Shown here in pieces: positions 51,942 through 61,766 of a DNA stretch of 64,000 nucleotides. A model generated the notes under the pieces. The model saw only the letters and a program-made list of their open reading frames with translations, was not told the origin of the DNA and ran no database searches. Both the position numbers and the translations under genes were made by a program. Location: assembly GCF_036014175.1 (NCBI RefSeq), contig NZ_CP107917.1:620001-684000 (forward strand), read 5' to 3'. The DNA is from Streptomyces sp. NBC_00443 (GTDB taxonomy: Bacteria; Actinomycetota; Actinomycetes; Streptomycetales; Streptomycetaceae). Positions within the stretch are counted from its first letter, which is position 1; every line of letters starts with the position of its first letter.

Positions 51942-54722
51942 GTGATTCGTGCCCGGCGAATATGGGTCACCGCCTTGGCGGTGCTCACGGTGGTGGGAGC
52001 GTCGCCAGGGTGGGCTCGGGCTCAACAGGCGTCCGAGGCAAGGCCGTCGGCGAACTCGACTGATGCCGCCAGTGGTGAGGGCCTGCCGGACGACTGGAGC
52101 ATCACCGGTGACGGGCCCGCACGGAAGCTGGTGTGGCGGTCCGACGAGCGGGTGCCGATGGGTGACGCCCGCGTCGAGTTCTACGCCGGTGACCGGCTGC
52201 TCGGCCGTCCGGCACCGGCGAAGGACGGCCGTACGTTCCGCCTCGGCATCGACGGGGTCCGGCTGGACTCCGTGCAGGACCTCGAAGTACGGGCCGCGGG
52301 CCGCCGGTTGGACGCGCCCGACCCGGCCGCCGGCAATGCGCGCTCGGCGGTGACCGTCCCGCCGCGGCTGCCGGTGAACCAGATCGATCCCGGTAAACCG
52401 GGCGCGTACCGGACCGTAACGGGCGAGTACGACCTCGATCCGGTACGGCTTCCCGGATACGCCGAGCCGGTCGAGATGCGGGCCGTGGTGGTGGCGCCCG
52501 AGGGTGCCGACGGCCGCCGTCCGCTCGCCCTGTTCCTGCACGGCCGCCACTTCACCTGCTACGCGCCGCGGGGTGAGACCAGCGGCGACTGGCCCTGCGC
52601 CGCCGGCGCCAAGCCGGTGCCGAGCCACCGGGGCTATCTGCGCGACCAGCGGCTCCTGGCCTCCCAGGGCTATGTGACCGTGTCGATCTCCGCCAACGGC
52701 ATCAACGGCCAGGACTGGAGCGCCGAGGACGGCGGCGCGCAGGCCCGTTCCTCGCTGGTACGGCAGCATCTCGCCCGCTGGGCCGACTGGTCCGCGCACC
52801 CGACCACGGCGCCCGCGGCCGTACGGCAGATGCCCAGGGCCGATCTGTCCCGTGTCCTGCTCGTCGGGCACTCGCGGGGCGGCGAGGGCGTCAACCGGGC
52901 TGCGATGGACAGCCTTTACCCGCCGCCCGCGAACCAGGACGGGTATCGCGGCCCGGTGCGCTGGCACATCCGCGGCACCGTGCTCATCGGCCCGACGGTC
53001 TTCGGCCAGAACCCGGTCGCGGACGTGCCGTCGATGACGATCCTGCCGGGCTGTGAAGGGGACGTCTCCGATCTGCAGGGCGAGGTGTACGTCGACGGCA
53101 CCCGCGGGGTCAGCCGCGGTACCGCGCTGCACAGCGCGGTGTACATGATGGGCGCCAACCACAACTACTTCAACAGCGAGTGGACGCCGGGCCGGGCCGA
53201 GGCGCCCGCCGACGACGACTTCTGGAACGACGGGGAGCAGCTCGACCCGGTCTGCAGCCCCGGCACCCGCACCCGGCTGACCGCCGACCAGCAGCACAAG
53301 GCGGGCGCCACCTACATCGCCGCGGCGGCACGGCTGTTCGTCGCCAAGGACGACCGGGTCCGCCCGCTGCTCGACGGCTCGGGCCGCCGCGCACCCTCGG
53401 CCGGCCCCGTGCGCGTCCTCACCCATGCGGTGGGTGCGCGGCGCGGGCCGGGATTCCTGCCGGACGGCAAAGTCACGGTGGGCGGCGGTGGCGGCCGGCT
53501 GTGCTCGGCCGTGCATCCCACGTCGGCCACCGCGTGCCTGTCGTCGGAGACGGCCGGCGGCTCCCCGCACTTCACCCGGTGGGAGACCGACCGCGAGCCC
53601 GGCCGCCGCGCGGTCGCGCTGCGCTGGTCCGCGGCGGGGTCGGCCGTACGGGTACGTCCCGAGCGGCCGCTGTCCCTGACGGGTGCCAAGGCGTTGGCGC
53701 TGCGTGTGATCGTGCCGCCGAACACCACCGGTACGCAGCTGGACGTCTCGGTCACCGACAGCGCCGGCCGGCACCGGACCCTCGGCCGGGTCAAGGTCGA
53801 CGGGCTGCCGGGGTCGGACCGGACGGCGTCGTACTGGGCGCGCGAGGTGCGGGTGCCGATCGGCGCCGATGACGCGGCGGCGCTCGACCTGCGGCACGTC
53901 AAGTCCCTGGAGCTGACGCCGCGTACGAGGTCCGGGCGGGCCTGGCTGATGGACGCCTGGGGTTGGCGGCCGGGCACGCCGGAAGTGCGGGAGGCTGCGT
54001 TGCCCCGGGTCGACGTCGGACGGCTGACCGTCAAGGAAGGGAACTCGGGCGAGCGGACGTACCGGGTGCCGGTGCAGGTGTCGGGACGCGGCAGCGGGCA
54101 GGTAAGGCTGTTCGTCGCCGACCCCGTCACGGGCAGGGCCACGGACCGGCTGGTGACGGTGCGGCCCGGTGCGCAGGACATCGACGTACCGGTGAAGATC
54201 CGGGGCAACACCCGCTACGGCTACGACCTCCCGCACAACGTCTTCGTCAAGGCGGTCCGCACCGCCGTGGTCGGTTCGCACCTGGGCGGGGTGACCGCGG
54301 AGAACGATGACGCGATGCCCGCGATCGGGGTGAAGCCGGTCGCGGACCGGGTGACCGAGGGGAAGCCGTTGAAGTGGCGGGTGACTCTGTCCGCAGCGGC
54401 TGACGTGGAGGTGGGCGGCGTGTTCCCCCTGGTGCCGGTCACCGACGGTGCGGTGCTGTCCACCAAGGACGTCGATCCCGAGTGGCTCCAGGCGACGTCC
54501 GGTGCCTCGCCGGATCCGGAGCGCCCGCTGTCCGAGGTGGACGACCTCAGTCTGTGGGTGTCCGTCCCGGCAGGCGCCACGAGCACGGAGCTGACGGTGC
54601 CGACGGTGAAGGACACGGTGACCGAGCAGGCCGAGTCGGTGCGCTTCCAGTTGGCCGACGACGAGGGCGAACCGGTGCCCGGGGCGCCGGTGGTGAAGGG
54701 CACGGTGGTGGACGCGTCCTGA
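51942..54722 (+). CDS. Large secreted alpha/beta hydrolase with C-terminal beta domains
   Basis: A 926-aa exported protein: signal peptide (IRARRIWVTALAVLTVVGAS, cleavage near 30), a beta-rich N-domain to about 130, then an alpha/beta-hydrolase core at about 150-480. The core has oxyanion-type LALFLHGRH and the nucleophile elbow VGHSRGGEG (Ser311). Cys pairs in HFTCYAPRG/DWPCAAG and a late GANHNYFNSEW block (His) complete a plausible triad. Residues 500-700 are beta-sandwich, and 700-926 look like Calx-beta-type repeats (VTEGKPLKWRVTLSAAADVE, VTEQAESVRFQLADDEGEP). It is probably an extracellular esterase or lipase-like enzyme, substrate unknown. The GTG at 51942 has AGGAGG 5 nt upstream. Confidence 0.82.
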   Translation: MIRARRIWVTALAVLTVVGASPGWARAQQASEARPSANSTDAASGEGLPDDWSITGDGPARKLVWRSDERVPMGDARVEFYAGDRLLGRPAPAKDGRTFRLGIDGVRLDSVQDLEVRAAGRRLDAPDPAAGNARSAVTVPPRLPVNQIDPGKPGAYRTVTGEYDLDPVRLPGYAEPVEMRAVVVAPEGADGRRPLALFLHGRHFTCYAPRGETSGDWPCAAGAKPVPSHRGYLRDQRLLASQGYVTVSISANGINGQDWSAEDGGAQARSSLVRQHLARWADWSAHPTTAPAAVRQMPRADLSRVLLVGHSRGGEGVNRAAMDSLYPPPANQDGYRGPVRWHIRGTVLIGPTVFGQNPVADVPSMTILPGCEGDVSDLQGEVYVDGTRGVSRGTALHSAVYMMGANHNYFNSEWTPGRAEAPADDDFWNDGEQLDPVCSPGTRTRLTADQQHKAGATYIAAAARLFVAKDDRVRPLLDGSGRRAPSAGPVRVLTHAVGARRGPGFLPDGKVTVGGGGGRLCSAVHPTSATACLSSETAGGSPHFTRWETDREPGRRAVALRWSAAGSAVRVRPERPLSLTGAKALALRVIVPPNTTGTQLDVSVTDSAGRHRTLGRVKVDGLPGSDRTASYWAREVRVPIGADDAAALDLRHVKSLELTPRTRSGRAWLMDAWGWRPGTPEVREAALPRVDVGRLTVKEGNSGERTYRVPVQVSGRGSGQVRLFVADPVTGRATDRLVTVRPGAQDIDVPVKIRGNTRYGYDLPHNVFVKAVRTAVVGSHLGGVTAENDDAMPAIGVKPVADRVTEGKPLKWRVTLSAAADVEVGGVFPLVPVTDGAVLSTKDVDPEWLQATSGASPDPERPLSEVDDLSLWVSVPAGATSTELTVPTVKDTVTEQAESVRFQLADDEGEPVPGAPVVKGTVVDAS

Positions 54723-54742
54723 GGCGTCGCACCTGACGCCTC
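54721..54742. terminator. Hairpin after the secreted hydrolase gene
   Basis: GAGGCGTC (54721-54728) and GACGCCTC (54735-54742) form a perfect 8-bp stem with a 6-nt loop starting at the hydrolase stop codon. Confidence 0.55.
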
Positions 54743-54762
54743 TTGAGGCGACGGCGACGCAG

Positions 54763-54796
54763 CTCGCGGGCGGGCTTGCGAAAGCCCGCCCGCGAG
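54763..54796. terminator. Strong bidirectional hairpin terminator
   Basis: A perfect 15-bp stem, CTCGCGGGCGGGCTT with AAGCCCGCCCGCGAG, around a GCGA loop lies between the convergent secreted hydrolase and PPOX genes. It is the strongest simple hairpin I see in the window. Confidence 0.8.
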
Positions 54797-54871
54797 GGCG
54801 CGTGAGGAGTCGGAAGGGGCCCGCCCGCCGACCCCAACCGCCGACCGCAGACCTGCCGGGACTACCCGCGA

Positions 54872-55264
54872 TCAGCCGGCTGGCGTCAGCGTCAGGCGCA
54901 TGCCGACCGTGCCGTTCACACCTCGGCGCAGTCGGCTGCCGAAGAGGGTGAGGCGGCCGGTGATGCCGTACTTGCGGGCGATGAGTCGGCGGTAGCGGGC
55001 GCTGGTGGCCTCGTCGCAGATCTCGGCGGTGGCGGGGACCTGGTCGCCGGTCGGCCTGCCGCGCAGGTCGCAGGGGCCGACGAGGACGTCGCTCCGGGCG
55101 CGGATGCGCTTGACCTTCCACGAGTCGGCCACCGTCCAGACGCCCAGGGCGTCTCCGTCGCGGACCACCCAGACCGGCGTGGCGACACCGGTGCCGTTCT
55201 TGCGGTAGCTGGTGATGAGCAGGTACTGGCCCGCGCCGAGCGTTTCGAGCGACGTATCGTCCAT
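54872..55264 (-). CDS. PPOX-class (F420/flavin-dependent) oxidoreductase-like protein
   Basis: A 130-aa split-barrel protein of the pyridoxamine-phosphate-oxidase superfamily. The pattern YLLITSYRKNGTGVATPVWV followed by GVWTVADSWKVKRIRARSD is typical of the actinobacterial PPOX group that uses F420 or flavin. It probably acts as a dimer on a quinone-like or unknown substrate. The ATG at 55264 starts MDDTSLETLGAG. The longer frame upstream is Pro/Ala-rich and unlikely. No partner gene is adjacent. Confidence 0.83.
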   Translation of the reverse strand: MDDTSLETLGAGQYLLITSYRKNGTGVATPVWVVRDGDALGVWTVADSWKVKRIRARSDVLVGPCDLRGRPTGDQVPATAEICDEATSARYRRLIARKYGITGRLTLFGSRLRRGVNGTVGMRLTLTPAG

Positions 55265-55338
55265 GGCCGGAAGTGTAGGCAGCGAGGGTACGGGCGGCGC
55301 AGGTGGGGACGCCGCGCGGGGCGCCCCCATCGTGCTGC

Positions 55339-56514
55339 TCAGCGCAGGGCCGCCACCATGCGGCGTACGCCCTCCGTGATCAGCTCTGGTGATGTCGCCA
55401 GGTTCAGCCGTACGTGACCCGCTCCGCCGGTGCCGAAGGGGATACCGGAGTTGAGCGCGACCCGGCCACGCCGCAGGAAGACGTCCGCCGGGTCGTCGCC
55501 GAGGCCGAGGGCGCGGCAGTCGAGCCAGGCGAGGTAGGTGGCCTCGCCCGGGCGGTGGGTGATCGCGGGGAGGTGCTCGGCCAGGAGGTCCACGAGCAGG
55601 CGCCGGTTGTCGTCGAGGCCGGCCAGCAGGGCGTCGAGCCAGTCGGTGCCGTCACGCAGGGCGGCGCTGTGGGCGATGATGCCGAGGTGGCTGGGGCCGT
55701 GGCTGACCTCTTCCGGCATCCGGGCCAGGTCGTCGGCGGCCGCGGGTCCGGCGATGCCGAGGGCCGCCTTGAGGCCGGGCAGGTTCCACGCCTTCGACGC
55801 CGACATCAGCGACAGCCCGTTCTCGGCGCCGGGGACGCGCAGATACGGCACGAAGTCGACGCCGCCTGCGGTGAGCGGGGCGTGGATCTCGTCGGCGACG
55901 ACGCGCACGCCGTGACGGTCGGCGAGTGCGGCCACGGCGGCCAGTTCGTCGGCGGTGTGCACGGTGCCGGTCGGGTTGTGGGGGCTGCACAGCAGGAAGG
56001 CGGCGCGTCGGCCGTCCGTGGTCACCTGCCGGAAGGTCTCGTCGAGGGTGTCGAGGTCGATGCGCAGGTCGGCGCCGAGCGGGGCCTCGATCACCTGGCG
56101 GTCCATGTGCTCGACGAACATGTAGAACGGCGGATACACGGGTGAGTTCACCACGACCGGATCGCCCGGTCCGGTGACCAGTTTGAGCATTTCGACCACA
56201 CCGAGCATCACGTCGGGCACGATCGCCGTTCGCTCCACGGCCGGCTCCCAGCCCCACCGCTTCTCCGCGAAACCGGCGAGCGCCTCGGCGTAGCCGGTGC
56301 CCGCGGGGTATCCGGTGTCGCCGAGCGCGAGGGCTTCGGTGAGCGCGCGCACGACGGGCTCGGCCAGTGGTACGTCCATCTCGGCCACCCACAGGGGCAG
56401 GACGTCCTCGGGGTAGGCGCGCCACTTCATGCTCGTACGAGATCGGAGGCGGTCGAGGGTCAGGGCGCGAAGCGGATTCGGTTCACCGGTCGTTTCGTGC
56501 GGGATCCTGGTCAT
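55339..56514 (-). CDS. PatB/MalY-type PLP-dependent C-S beta-lyase/aminotransferase
   Basis: A 391-aa fold-type I PLP enzyme. Residues visible include Asn180 (SPHNPTGT), Asp208 ([10 protein letters not shown]), the Schiff-base Lys241 in [10 protein letters not shown] and the C-terminal Arg in [10 protein letters not shown]. The early motif [20 protein letters not shown] is characteristic of the MalY/PatB group. These split cystathionine or cysteine conjugates to a thiol, ammonia and pyruvate. The ATG at 56514 is chosen for protein-like start. The open frame beyond it overlaps the protease gene in the other direction. Confidence 0.88.
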   Translation of the reverse strand: MTRIPHETTGEPNPLRALTLDRLRSRTSMKWRAYPEDVLPLWVAEMDVPLAEPVVRALTEALALGDTGYPAGTGYAEALAGFAEKRWGWEPAVERTAIVPDVMLGVVEMLKLVTGPGDPVVVNSPVYPPFYMFVEHMDRQVIEAPLGADLRIDLDTLDETFRQVTTDGRRAAFLLCSPHNPTGTVHTADELAAVAALADRHGVRVVADEIHAPLTAGGVDFVPYLRVPGAENGLSLMSASKAWNLPGLKAALGIAGPAAADDLARMPEEVSHGPSHLGIIAHSAALRDGTDWLDALLAGLDDNRRLLVDLLAEHLPAITHRPGEATYLAWLDCRALGLGDDPADVFLRRGRVALNSGIPFGTGGAGHVRLNLATSPELITEGVRRMVAALR

Positions 56515-56682
56515 GAGGCACAAGATAGGGGGATGTGCCGTGGCCGGGAACGATGAGGACGGACAAGAACGATCAGGCGTGCGGTGAACGCGCGCGTACC
56601 GGGCCACGTATGGAGTGAGGGTGCTCAACCACGGGAGGGCCCCGCGGCGTTGACGCCGCGCTGACTGGTTCGGGAGCCACGC

Positions 56683-58038
56683 ATGAGGCACGCACGACGA
56701 CGTCTCGTCCGGCGAGTGACACGGCTGGCGGCGGTCGGCGGACTCCTCCTCGGAGGAACGATGGTCACACGCGCCGTGGCGAGCGAACCTCCGGACGCCT
56801 CGGCCGTCCCGCGCACCTACGCCGCCTCGGCCGGCGACACCGGCAGCGAGCTGGTCTCGCGTCTGGGCACGTCCCGTACGGCGGGCAGCTGGCTCGGTGC
56901 CGACGGGAAGGCGGTCGTCGCGGTCACCGACGAGGGCGCCGCCGCCGAGGTGCGCAAGGCGGGCGCCGAGGCGAAGATGGTGGACCACAGCATGGACGAG
57001 ATGAAGTCGGCGACGTCGACGCTGCGTTCGGCGCCCCGGGTGGCCGGTACGGCGTGGGTCATGGACTATCGCTCCAACGAGGTGGTCGTACGGGGCGACA
57101 GCACAGTCTCCGCGGCCGACTGGTCCCGGATGACGGACCTCGCAGCGGACATGGGCGGCTTCGTGCGCATGGAGCGCACCGAGGGCACGTTCACGACGCG
57201 CCTCAACGGCGCGCTGCCGCTGCTGTCGACCGCGGGGCGCTGTTCGGCCGGTTTCAACGTCACCGACGGGCAGCGCGACTTCATCCTCACCGCCGGGCAC
57301 TGCGGTCCGAACGGTTCGGTGTGGTTCGCCGACAACCGGGGCCGGCAGCAGATCGGGCAGACGGTCCAGCAGAGCTTTCCCGGCGGCGACTTCTCGCTGG
57401 TCCAGTACGCGAACGGGGATGCCGGTGCCGGGGCCGACGTAGTGTCGATCGGCGAGGGCAAGGGGGTGCGGATCACCGGCGCGGCCGATCCGGCCGTCGG
57501 ACAGAAGGTGTTCCGCAGTGGCAGCACGAGCGGGCTGCGTGATGGCGAGGTGACGGCGCTCAACGCCACGGTCAACTACCCCGAGGGCACGGTCACGGGG
57601 CTGATCGAGACGAACGTGTGCGCCGAACCCGGGGACAGCGGCGGTCCGATGTTCTCCGAGGGGGTCGCGCTGGGTGTGACGTCGGGTGGCAGCGGCGACT
57701 GCAACGCGGGCGGCACGACGTTCTTCCAGCCGGTGACCAAGGCGCTGGCCGCGCTCGACATGAAGCTCCTCGTGGCCGCGCAGAACGGCTCCGGTCAGGG
57801 CGCAGCGCCTGCCCCGTCGCAGGAGGCGGGTGCGCCCGGTGACGCGTCGCCCGGTTCGTCGGCGCCGGTGGCCGGCGAGGCCGTGACGCTGCTGTCCCGG
57901 CTCGCGGACCCGAAGAACGTCGGTCCCGGTCTGCTGGTCGTCGCGGGCAGTCTGGTCGCCCTGGCGGCGACCCGTTTCATCCGCGCCGAGCAGGACCGCA
58001 AGGCGTATCAGCGGTACTACTCGGCGACCTGGGGGTGA
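56683..58038 (+). CDS. Membrane-anchored trypsin-like serine protease (S1/streptogrisin-like)
   Basis: A 451-aa exported protease: basic N-terminus and signal (about 1-45), a propeptide to about 180, and a chymotrypsin-fold catalytic domain at about 185-360. The catalytic triad is His206 (LTAGHC), Asp236 (GGDFSLVQY) and Ser319 (EPGDSGGPM). A Pro/Ser/Ala linker follows, then a C-terminal hydrophobic helix (about 407-428, [16 protein letters not shown]) with a basic tail, which would fix the protease to the membrane. Streptogrisins are normally released, so the anchor is the unusual feature. The frame starts at an ATG with a good signal peptide. Confidence 0.88.
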   Translation: MRHARRRLVRRVTRLAAVGGLLLGGTMVTRAVASEPPDASAVPRTYAASAGDTGSELVSRLGTSRTAGSWLGADGKAVVAVTDEGAAAEVRKAGAEAKMVDHSMDEMKSATSTLRSAPRVAGTAWVMDYRSNEVVVRGDSTVSAADWSRMTDLAADMGGFVRMERTEGTFTTRLNGALPLLSTAGRCSAGFNVTDGQRDFILTAGHCGPNGSVWFADNRGRQQIGQTVQQSFPGGDFSLVQYANGDAGAGADVVSIGEGKGVRITGAADPAVGQKVFRSGSTSGLRDGEVTALNATVNYPEGTVTGLIETNVCAEPGDSGGPMFSEGVALGVTSGGSGDCNAGGTTFFQPVTKALAALDMKLLVAAQNGSGQGAAPAPSQEAGAPGDASPGSSAPVAGEAVTLLSRLADPKNVGPGLLVVAGSLVALAATRFIRAEQDRKAYQRYYSATWG

Positions 58039-58123
58039 GGGTCCCGTCACCCGAGGGTGAGCGGAGCGGCCGCCACGGAGGTGACGGTGCTCACGGGAAC
58101 GACGGCCGAGGTCAGTGCGAGAA

Positions 58124-58149
58124 GGGCACCCGTTGGATCAGGGGTGCCC
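58124..58149. terminator. Hairpin between the protease gene and a convergent small gene
   Basis: GGGCACCC (58124-58131) and GGGTGCCC (58142-58149) form a perfect 8-bp stem with a 10-nt loop in the gap between the convergent genes. Confidence 0.5.
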
Positions 58150-58218
58150 GCGCGGGGTGTTCCGATGCGCGGTGGGACGGGTCGAGGAGGGTGCTCGGGC
58201 CTGCGCCGAGGCGAGTGT

Positions 58219-58392
58219 TCAGGCCGCCTTCACCGGCTGCAGGGCCTTGGCGGCCCACTCCAGGACGAGGCGCTGGTATTCCTCGCGCTGCTCGACGCTC
58301 AGTGTCCCGCCCGACCGGCGCCACAGCGCTCGGATCTCCTCGTTGACCTCGTCAGCCGATCGATCGGAGGCGATTTCAACAGTGGTGGACAT
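58219..58392 (-). CDS. Small hypothetical protein, 57 aa
   Basis: A 57-aa helical protein (STTVEIASDRSADEVNEEIR, then LSVEQREEYQRLVLEWAAKA). It has no signal, membrane helix or motif I recognise. The ATG at 58392 is favoured over an upstream ATG at 58404 because the first residues are better protein. It is 112 bp downstream of the stop of the ROK regulator gene, on the same strand. Confidence 0.6.
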   Translation of the reverse strand: MSTTVEIASDRSADEVNEEIRALWRRSGGTLSVEQREEYQRLVLEWAAKALQPVKAA

Positions 58393-58504
58393 GCTGTGAA
58401 GCATACGGCGCCAGAGGTGAAGGCCATGTGAGCAAGAATGCGCAATACGGACATACCGGACAGTGTTGCTGATCACGTCCATCTGACCCCGCAGATCGCG
58501 GAGT

Positions 58505-59665
58505 TCAGACGTCCGCCGCCCCCAGCACCAGCACCTGGATCGCCAGAACTGCGGCGCCACGGGCCCAGTCGTGAAAATCGGACACCTTGGTCTCGAGGTC
58601 GATCGACGCGGCCAGCGGATGCCGCTGGGCACGGATGGCCTCCGTCACGGTCTTGCCGGCGACGTCCATGAGGCCCACCCCTTCCCCGGCGAGAAGGATC
58701 TTCTGCGGCAGCACGAAGTTGGCGATCTGGGCGACCAGGGTGCCCAGGGCGCGGGCCGCCTCCTCGATGACCCGGGCGGGCATCGGCTCGCCCGCCGCGG
58801 CACTCTCCAGGATCTCCTCGTAGGTGCGATCGCGGCCGGTGGCGGCCCTGACCTGATAGCGGATGCTGGGGATGGTCAGCAGGGAGACGGCGCTGCCGCG
58901 CGCCCCCTCAGGGGTCAGCGGGCCGTTGGGATCGACGATCCAGTGGCGGCCGAAGCCGCGGTCCTCCTCGGCATAGGGCACCCGCCTGCCGCCGAGGACC
59001 AGCCCGTAGCCGATGCCGGCGCCGATGGTGAGGACGACGAAGCGGTCGAGGCCGCGGCCGGCGCCGAACCAGGTCTCCGCCTCGACGAGGGCGGCGACGT
59101 CGTTCTCCACGACGACCGGCAGCCCCGTGCGCTCCTCCACCAGTTCGGCGAGCGGCACGCCACGCCAGTCCAGGAACGGTGACTCCCCGACCACGGCCCG
59201 GTCCTCGACGAAGCCGCCCACGCCGATCCCGATACCGGCGAGCCGCGGACGGTCGCCGGCCAGCGCGTCGGTCATCTCCCCCAGCAGATCCACCACCGCG
59301 GCCGGTTCACGGGTGACCAAGGGGCGGTCGTAGCGGGCGACGATCTCGCTCCTGAGGGTGGTCAGGACGCCGTAGACCATGTCGTCGGTGATCTTGAAGC
59401 CGAGGAAGGCGAGGGATTCGGCGACGACGTCCAGCGGCTGGGACGGGCGCCCCTGACGCACCTCCGCCGGACCGCCCGCCTCGGGCACCTCGACGAGAAG
59501 GCCGGACTCGATGAGCGGCTTGGTCAGCCGGGTGAGGCTGCCCGCGGACAGGTCGAGCCGCCGGGCGAGCTCGGTGCGCGACAGGGGCCCGCCGACGAGC
59601 ACCTCGATCGCCACCGAGCGTTCACCGGGACTGAGAGGGGGCCAGCTGGCGGCTACTGGGGTCAT
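58505..59665 (-). CDS. ROK family transcriptional regulator, locus C
   Basis: A 386-aa ROK repressor. Residues 1-75 hold a MarR-like winged helix (LSRTELARRLDLSAGSLTRL), then a kinase-like sensor with IGIGVGGFVEDRAVVG, VVVENDVAALVEAETWFGAG and an ATP-type VVLTIGAGIGYGLVLGGR. The CxCGxxGC zinc motif is missing (FGRHWIVDPNGPLTP instead). It is divergent from the locus C transport operon and probably represses it in response to the imported sugar. The intergenic region is AT-rich. Confidence 0.88.
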   Translation of the reverse strand: MTPVAASWPPLSPGERSVAIEVLVGGPLSRTELARRLDLSAGSLTRLTKPLIESGLLVEVPEAGGPAEVRQGRPSQPLDVVAESLAFLGFKITDDMVYGVLTTLRSEIVARYDRPLVTREPAAVVDLLGEMTDALAGDRPRLAGIGIGVGGFVEDRAVVGESPFLDWRGVPLAELVEERTGLPVVVENDVAALVEAETWFGAGRGLDRFVVLTIGAGIGYGLVLGGRRVPYAEEDRGFGRHWIVDPNGPLTPEGARGSAVSLLTIPSIRYQVRAATGRDRTYEEILESAAAGEPMPARVIEEAARALGTLVAQIANFVLPQKILLAGEGVGLMDVAGKTVTEAIRAQRHPLAASIDLETKVSDFHDWARGAAVLAIQVLVLGAADV

Positions 59666-59783
59666 GGTCGTCAGGCTCCCACATGATCTTTTCGCTGATT
59701 TTGTCTCTTATTTTTTTCTCCGCGAAACCAACAAGACCATTCTAGACCGTCCGCCTGGCTTGAAGAAGTTGCTCGCGCACCCC

Positions 59784-59812
59784 TTGACGGCTGGATTCTT
59801 CCGCGACAAAAG
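59784..59812 (+). promoter_or_regulatory. Possible locus C promoter
   Basis: TTGACG (59784-59789) is a good -35. With a 17-bp spacer the -10 is CAAAAG (59807-59812), which is weak. The whole divergent gap 59666-59854 is AT-rich, including a T7 run, and is the likely site of ROK control. Confidence 0.3.
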
Positions 59813-59854
59813 TAAGTGGCGCCGAGGACGAGCCGCAGACGAGGGAGTCTCCTG

Positions 59855-60820
59855 ATGACCATCGCCTCCAGCAGCCCACCTTCGCGTCTGCCGCTGGGTG
59901 GCGCCGAGGGAGCAGGGACCAAGTCGAGAACGCGGCGGGCGCGCTCCCGTGAGAACGAGGGGGACGGGCGGCTCGCCGCGGTGTTCATCGCTCCCGCGAT
60001 GCTGGGTTTCCTGGCCTTCCTGCTCTGGCCGACGCTGCGCGGCATCTACCTGAGCTTCACCCGCTTCAACCTGCTCACGCCGGCGGAGTGGGTGGGCCTG
60101 GACAACTACGTGCGGATGGTCCACGACCCGATCTTCTGGGAATCGCTCGCGGTCACCGTCGAGTACGTGGTCATCAACATCGGCGTCCAGACGGTGTCGG
60201 CGCTGGCCATCGCCGTGCTGCTGCAGCGGCTGACCCAGTCGGCGGTGCTGCGCGGGATCGTGCTCACGCCGTATCTGATGTCGAACGTCGTCGCGGGCAT
60301 CGTCTGGCTCTGGATGCTGGACACCCAGCTGGGCATCGGCAACGAGATCATCGCGGGGATCGGCGCCGACCGCATCCCGTTCCTGGCGGACGAGACCTGG
60401 GCGATCCCGACGATCGCCCTGATCAATGTGTGGCGCCACGTCGGGTACACCGCGCTGCTGCTGTTCGCCGGCCTGATGGCGATCCCCAACGACATGTACG
60501 AGGCCGCGAAGGTCGACGGCGCGAGCGAGTGGCGCATGTTCTGGCGGATCACGATGCCGCTGCTGCGGCCGGTCCTGGCGGTCGTTCTGATCATGACGGT
60601 GATCGGTTCGTTCCAGGTGTTCGACACGGTCGCCGTGACGACCGCGGGCGGACCGGCGAACGCCACGAACGTCCTGCAGTACTACATCTACGGCGCCGCC
60701 TTCGGCCGCTTCCAGTTCGGGTACGCCTCGGCGATGTCGGTTGCCCTGCTGGTCGTGCTGAGCGCGATCACCGTCCTGCAGTACCGGCTCACCCGGGCCG
60801 GCCAGAGCGACCTCGGCTGA
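59855..60820 (+). CDS. Carbohydrate ABC transporter permease (MalF-like, CUT1), locus C
   Basis: A 321-aa permease with a basic N-terminal tail, six helices and the EAA loop IPNDMYEAAKVDGASEWRMF. The ATG at 59855 has GAGGGAG about 7 nt upstream. It is the first gene of a transport operon whose binding protein is last rather than first, the reverse of loci A and B. Confidence 0.92.
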   Translation: MTIASSSPPSRLPLGGAEGAGTKSRTRRARSRENEGDGRLAAVFIAPAMLGFLAFLLWPTLRGIYLSFTRFNLLTPAEWVGLDNYVRMVHDPIFWESLAVTVEYVVINIGVQTVSALAIAVLLQRLTQSAVLRGIVLTPYLMSNVVAGIVWLWMLDTQLGIGNEIIAGIGADRIPFLADETWAIPTIALINVWRHVGYTALLLFAGLMAIPNDMYEAAKVDGASEWRMFWRITMPLLRPVLAVVLIMTVIGSFQVFDTVAVTTAGGPANATNVLQYYIYGAAFGRFQFGYASAMSVALLVVLSAITVLQYRLTRAGQSDLG

Positions 60821-60838
60821 GGGAAGGGAGACACCGAC

Positions 60839-61756
60839 ATGGCTGCCGTGGCAGACACCACGACCATACGGCGCGTCAGGCGCAGGCCCTCCTTCGGGCG
60901 GGCCGTGGCCTGGGCGGTGATGGCCGCCGTCGTGCTCATCACGCTGTTGCCGTTCTACTGGATCCTGCGCACCGCGCTGTCCTCGAACACCGCGCTCGCC
61001 GCCCACCCCGGCGATCTGCTGCCCGTGGATCCGACGACCGGAGGCTTCGAGCGGGCGCTCGGTCTGCAGTCGGCCGAGGAGGCGATCGCCCAGGGCGGTT
61101 CGGGCGGCGGGCTCAAGTTCTGGCGCTATCTGATCAATTCGGTGATCGTCTCGACCCTGATCACCGTCTGCCAGATCTTCTTCTCCGCCATGGCGGCGTA
61201 CGCCTTCGCGCGGCTGCGCTGGCGCGGGCGGGAGAAGGTGTTCGGGCTGTTCCTGGCCGGGCTGATGGTGCCGGCGATCTTCACGCTGCTCCCCAACTTC
61301 GTGCTGATCAAGCAACTCGGCCTGGTGGACAACCTGTTGGGGGTGGCGCTGCCGACGATGTTCATGACGCCGTTCGCGGTGTTCTTCCTGCGGCAGTTCT
61401 TCATGAACGTGCCGCGGGAGGTGGAGGAGGCCGCCCTGCTGGACGGGGCCGGCAAGAGCCGGATCTTCTTCCGGGTGATGCTGCCGATGGCGGCCACGCC
61501 GATCCTCACGCTGGGGCTGCTGACGTACATCACCGCCTGGAACGACTACTTCTGGCCGTTGATGGTGTCCTACAGCGACAGCTCGCGCGTGCTCACCGTC
61601 GCGCTGGCCATCTTCCGGGCACAGACCCCGCAGACGGGCTACGACTGGTCCGGCCTGATGGCGGCCACGCTGATCGCCGCCCTTCCGATGCTCGTGCTGT
61701 TCGGCTGCTTCGCACGGCGCATCGTCAGCTCCATCAGCTTCACCGGCGTCAAGTAA
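60839..61756 (+). CDS. Carbohydrate ABC transporter permease (MalG-like, CUT1), locus C
   Basis: A 305-aa permease with six helices and the EAA loop VPREVEEAALLDGAGKSRIF. A long first periplasmic loop (about residues 50-95, GGFERALGLQSAEEAIAQGG) is an insert seen in some CUT1 permeases. It starts 18 bp after the MalF-like gene. Confidence 0.92.
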   Translation: MAAVADTTTIRRVRRRPSFGRAVAWAVMAAVVLITLLPFYWILRTALSSNTALAAHPGDLLPVDPTTGGFERALGLQSAEEAIAQGGSGGGLKFWRYLINSVIVSTLITVCQIFFSAMAAYAFARLRWRGREKVFGLFLAGLMVPAIFTLLPNFVLIKQLGLVDNLLGVALPTMFMTPFAVFFLRQFFMNVPREVEEAALLDGAGKSRIFFRVMLPMAATPILTLGLLTYITAWNDYFWPLMVSYSDSSRVLTVALAIFRAQTPQTGYDWSGLMAATLIAALPMLVLFGCFARRIVSSISFTGVK

Positions 61757-61766
61757 GGGGACTGGG

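Noticed and set aside
51819..55121. An 1100-codon open frame on the minus strand.
   Set aside because: It is an Arg/Gly/Pro-rich shadow of the secreted hydrolase, which has a signal peptide and nucleophile elbow on the plus strand.
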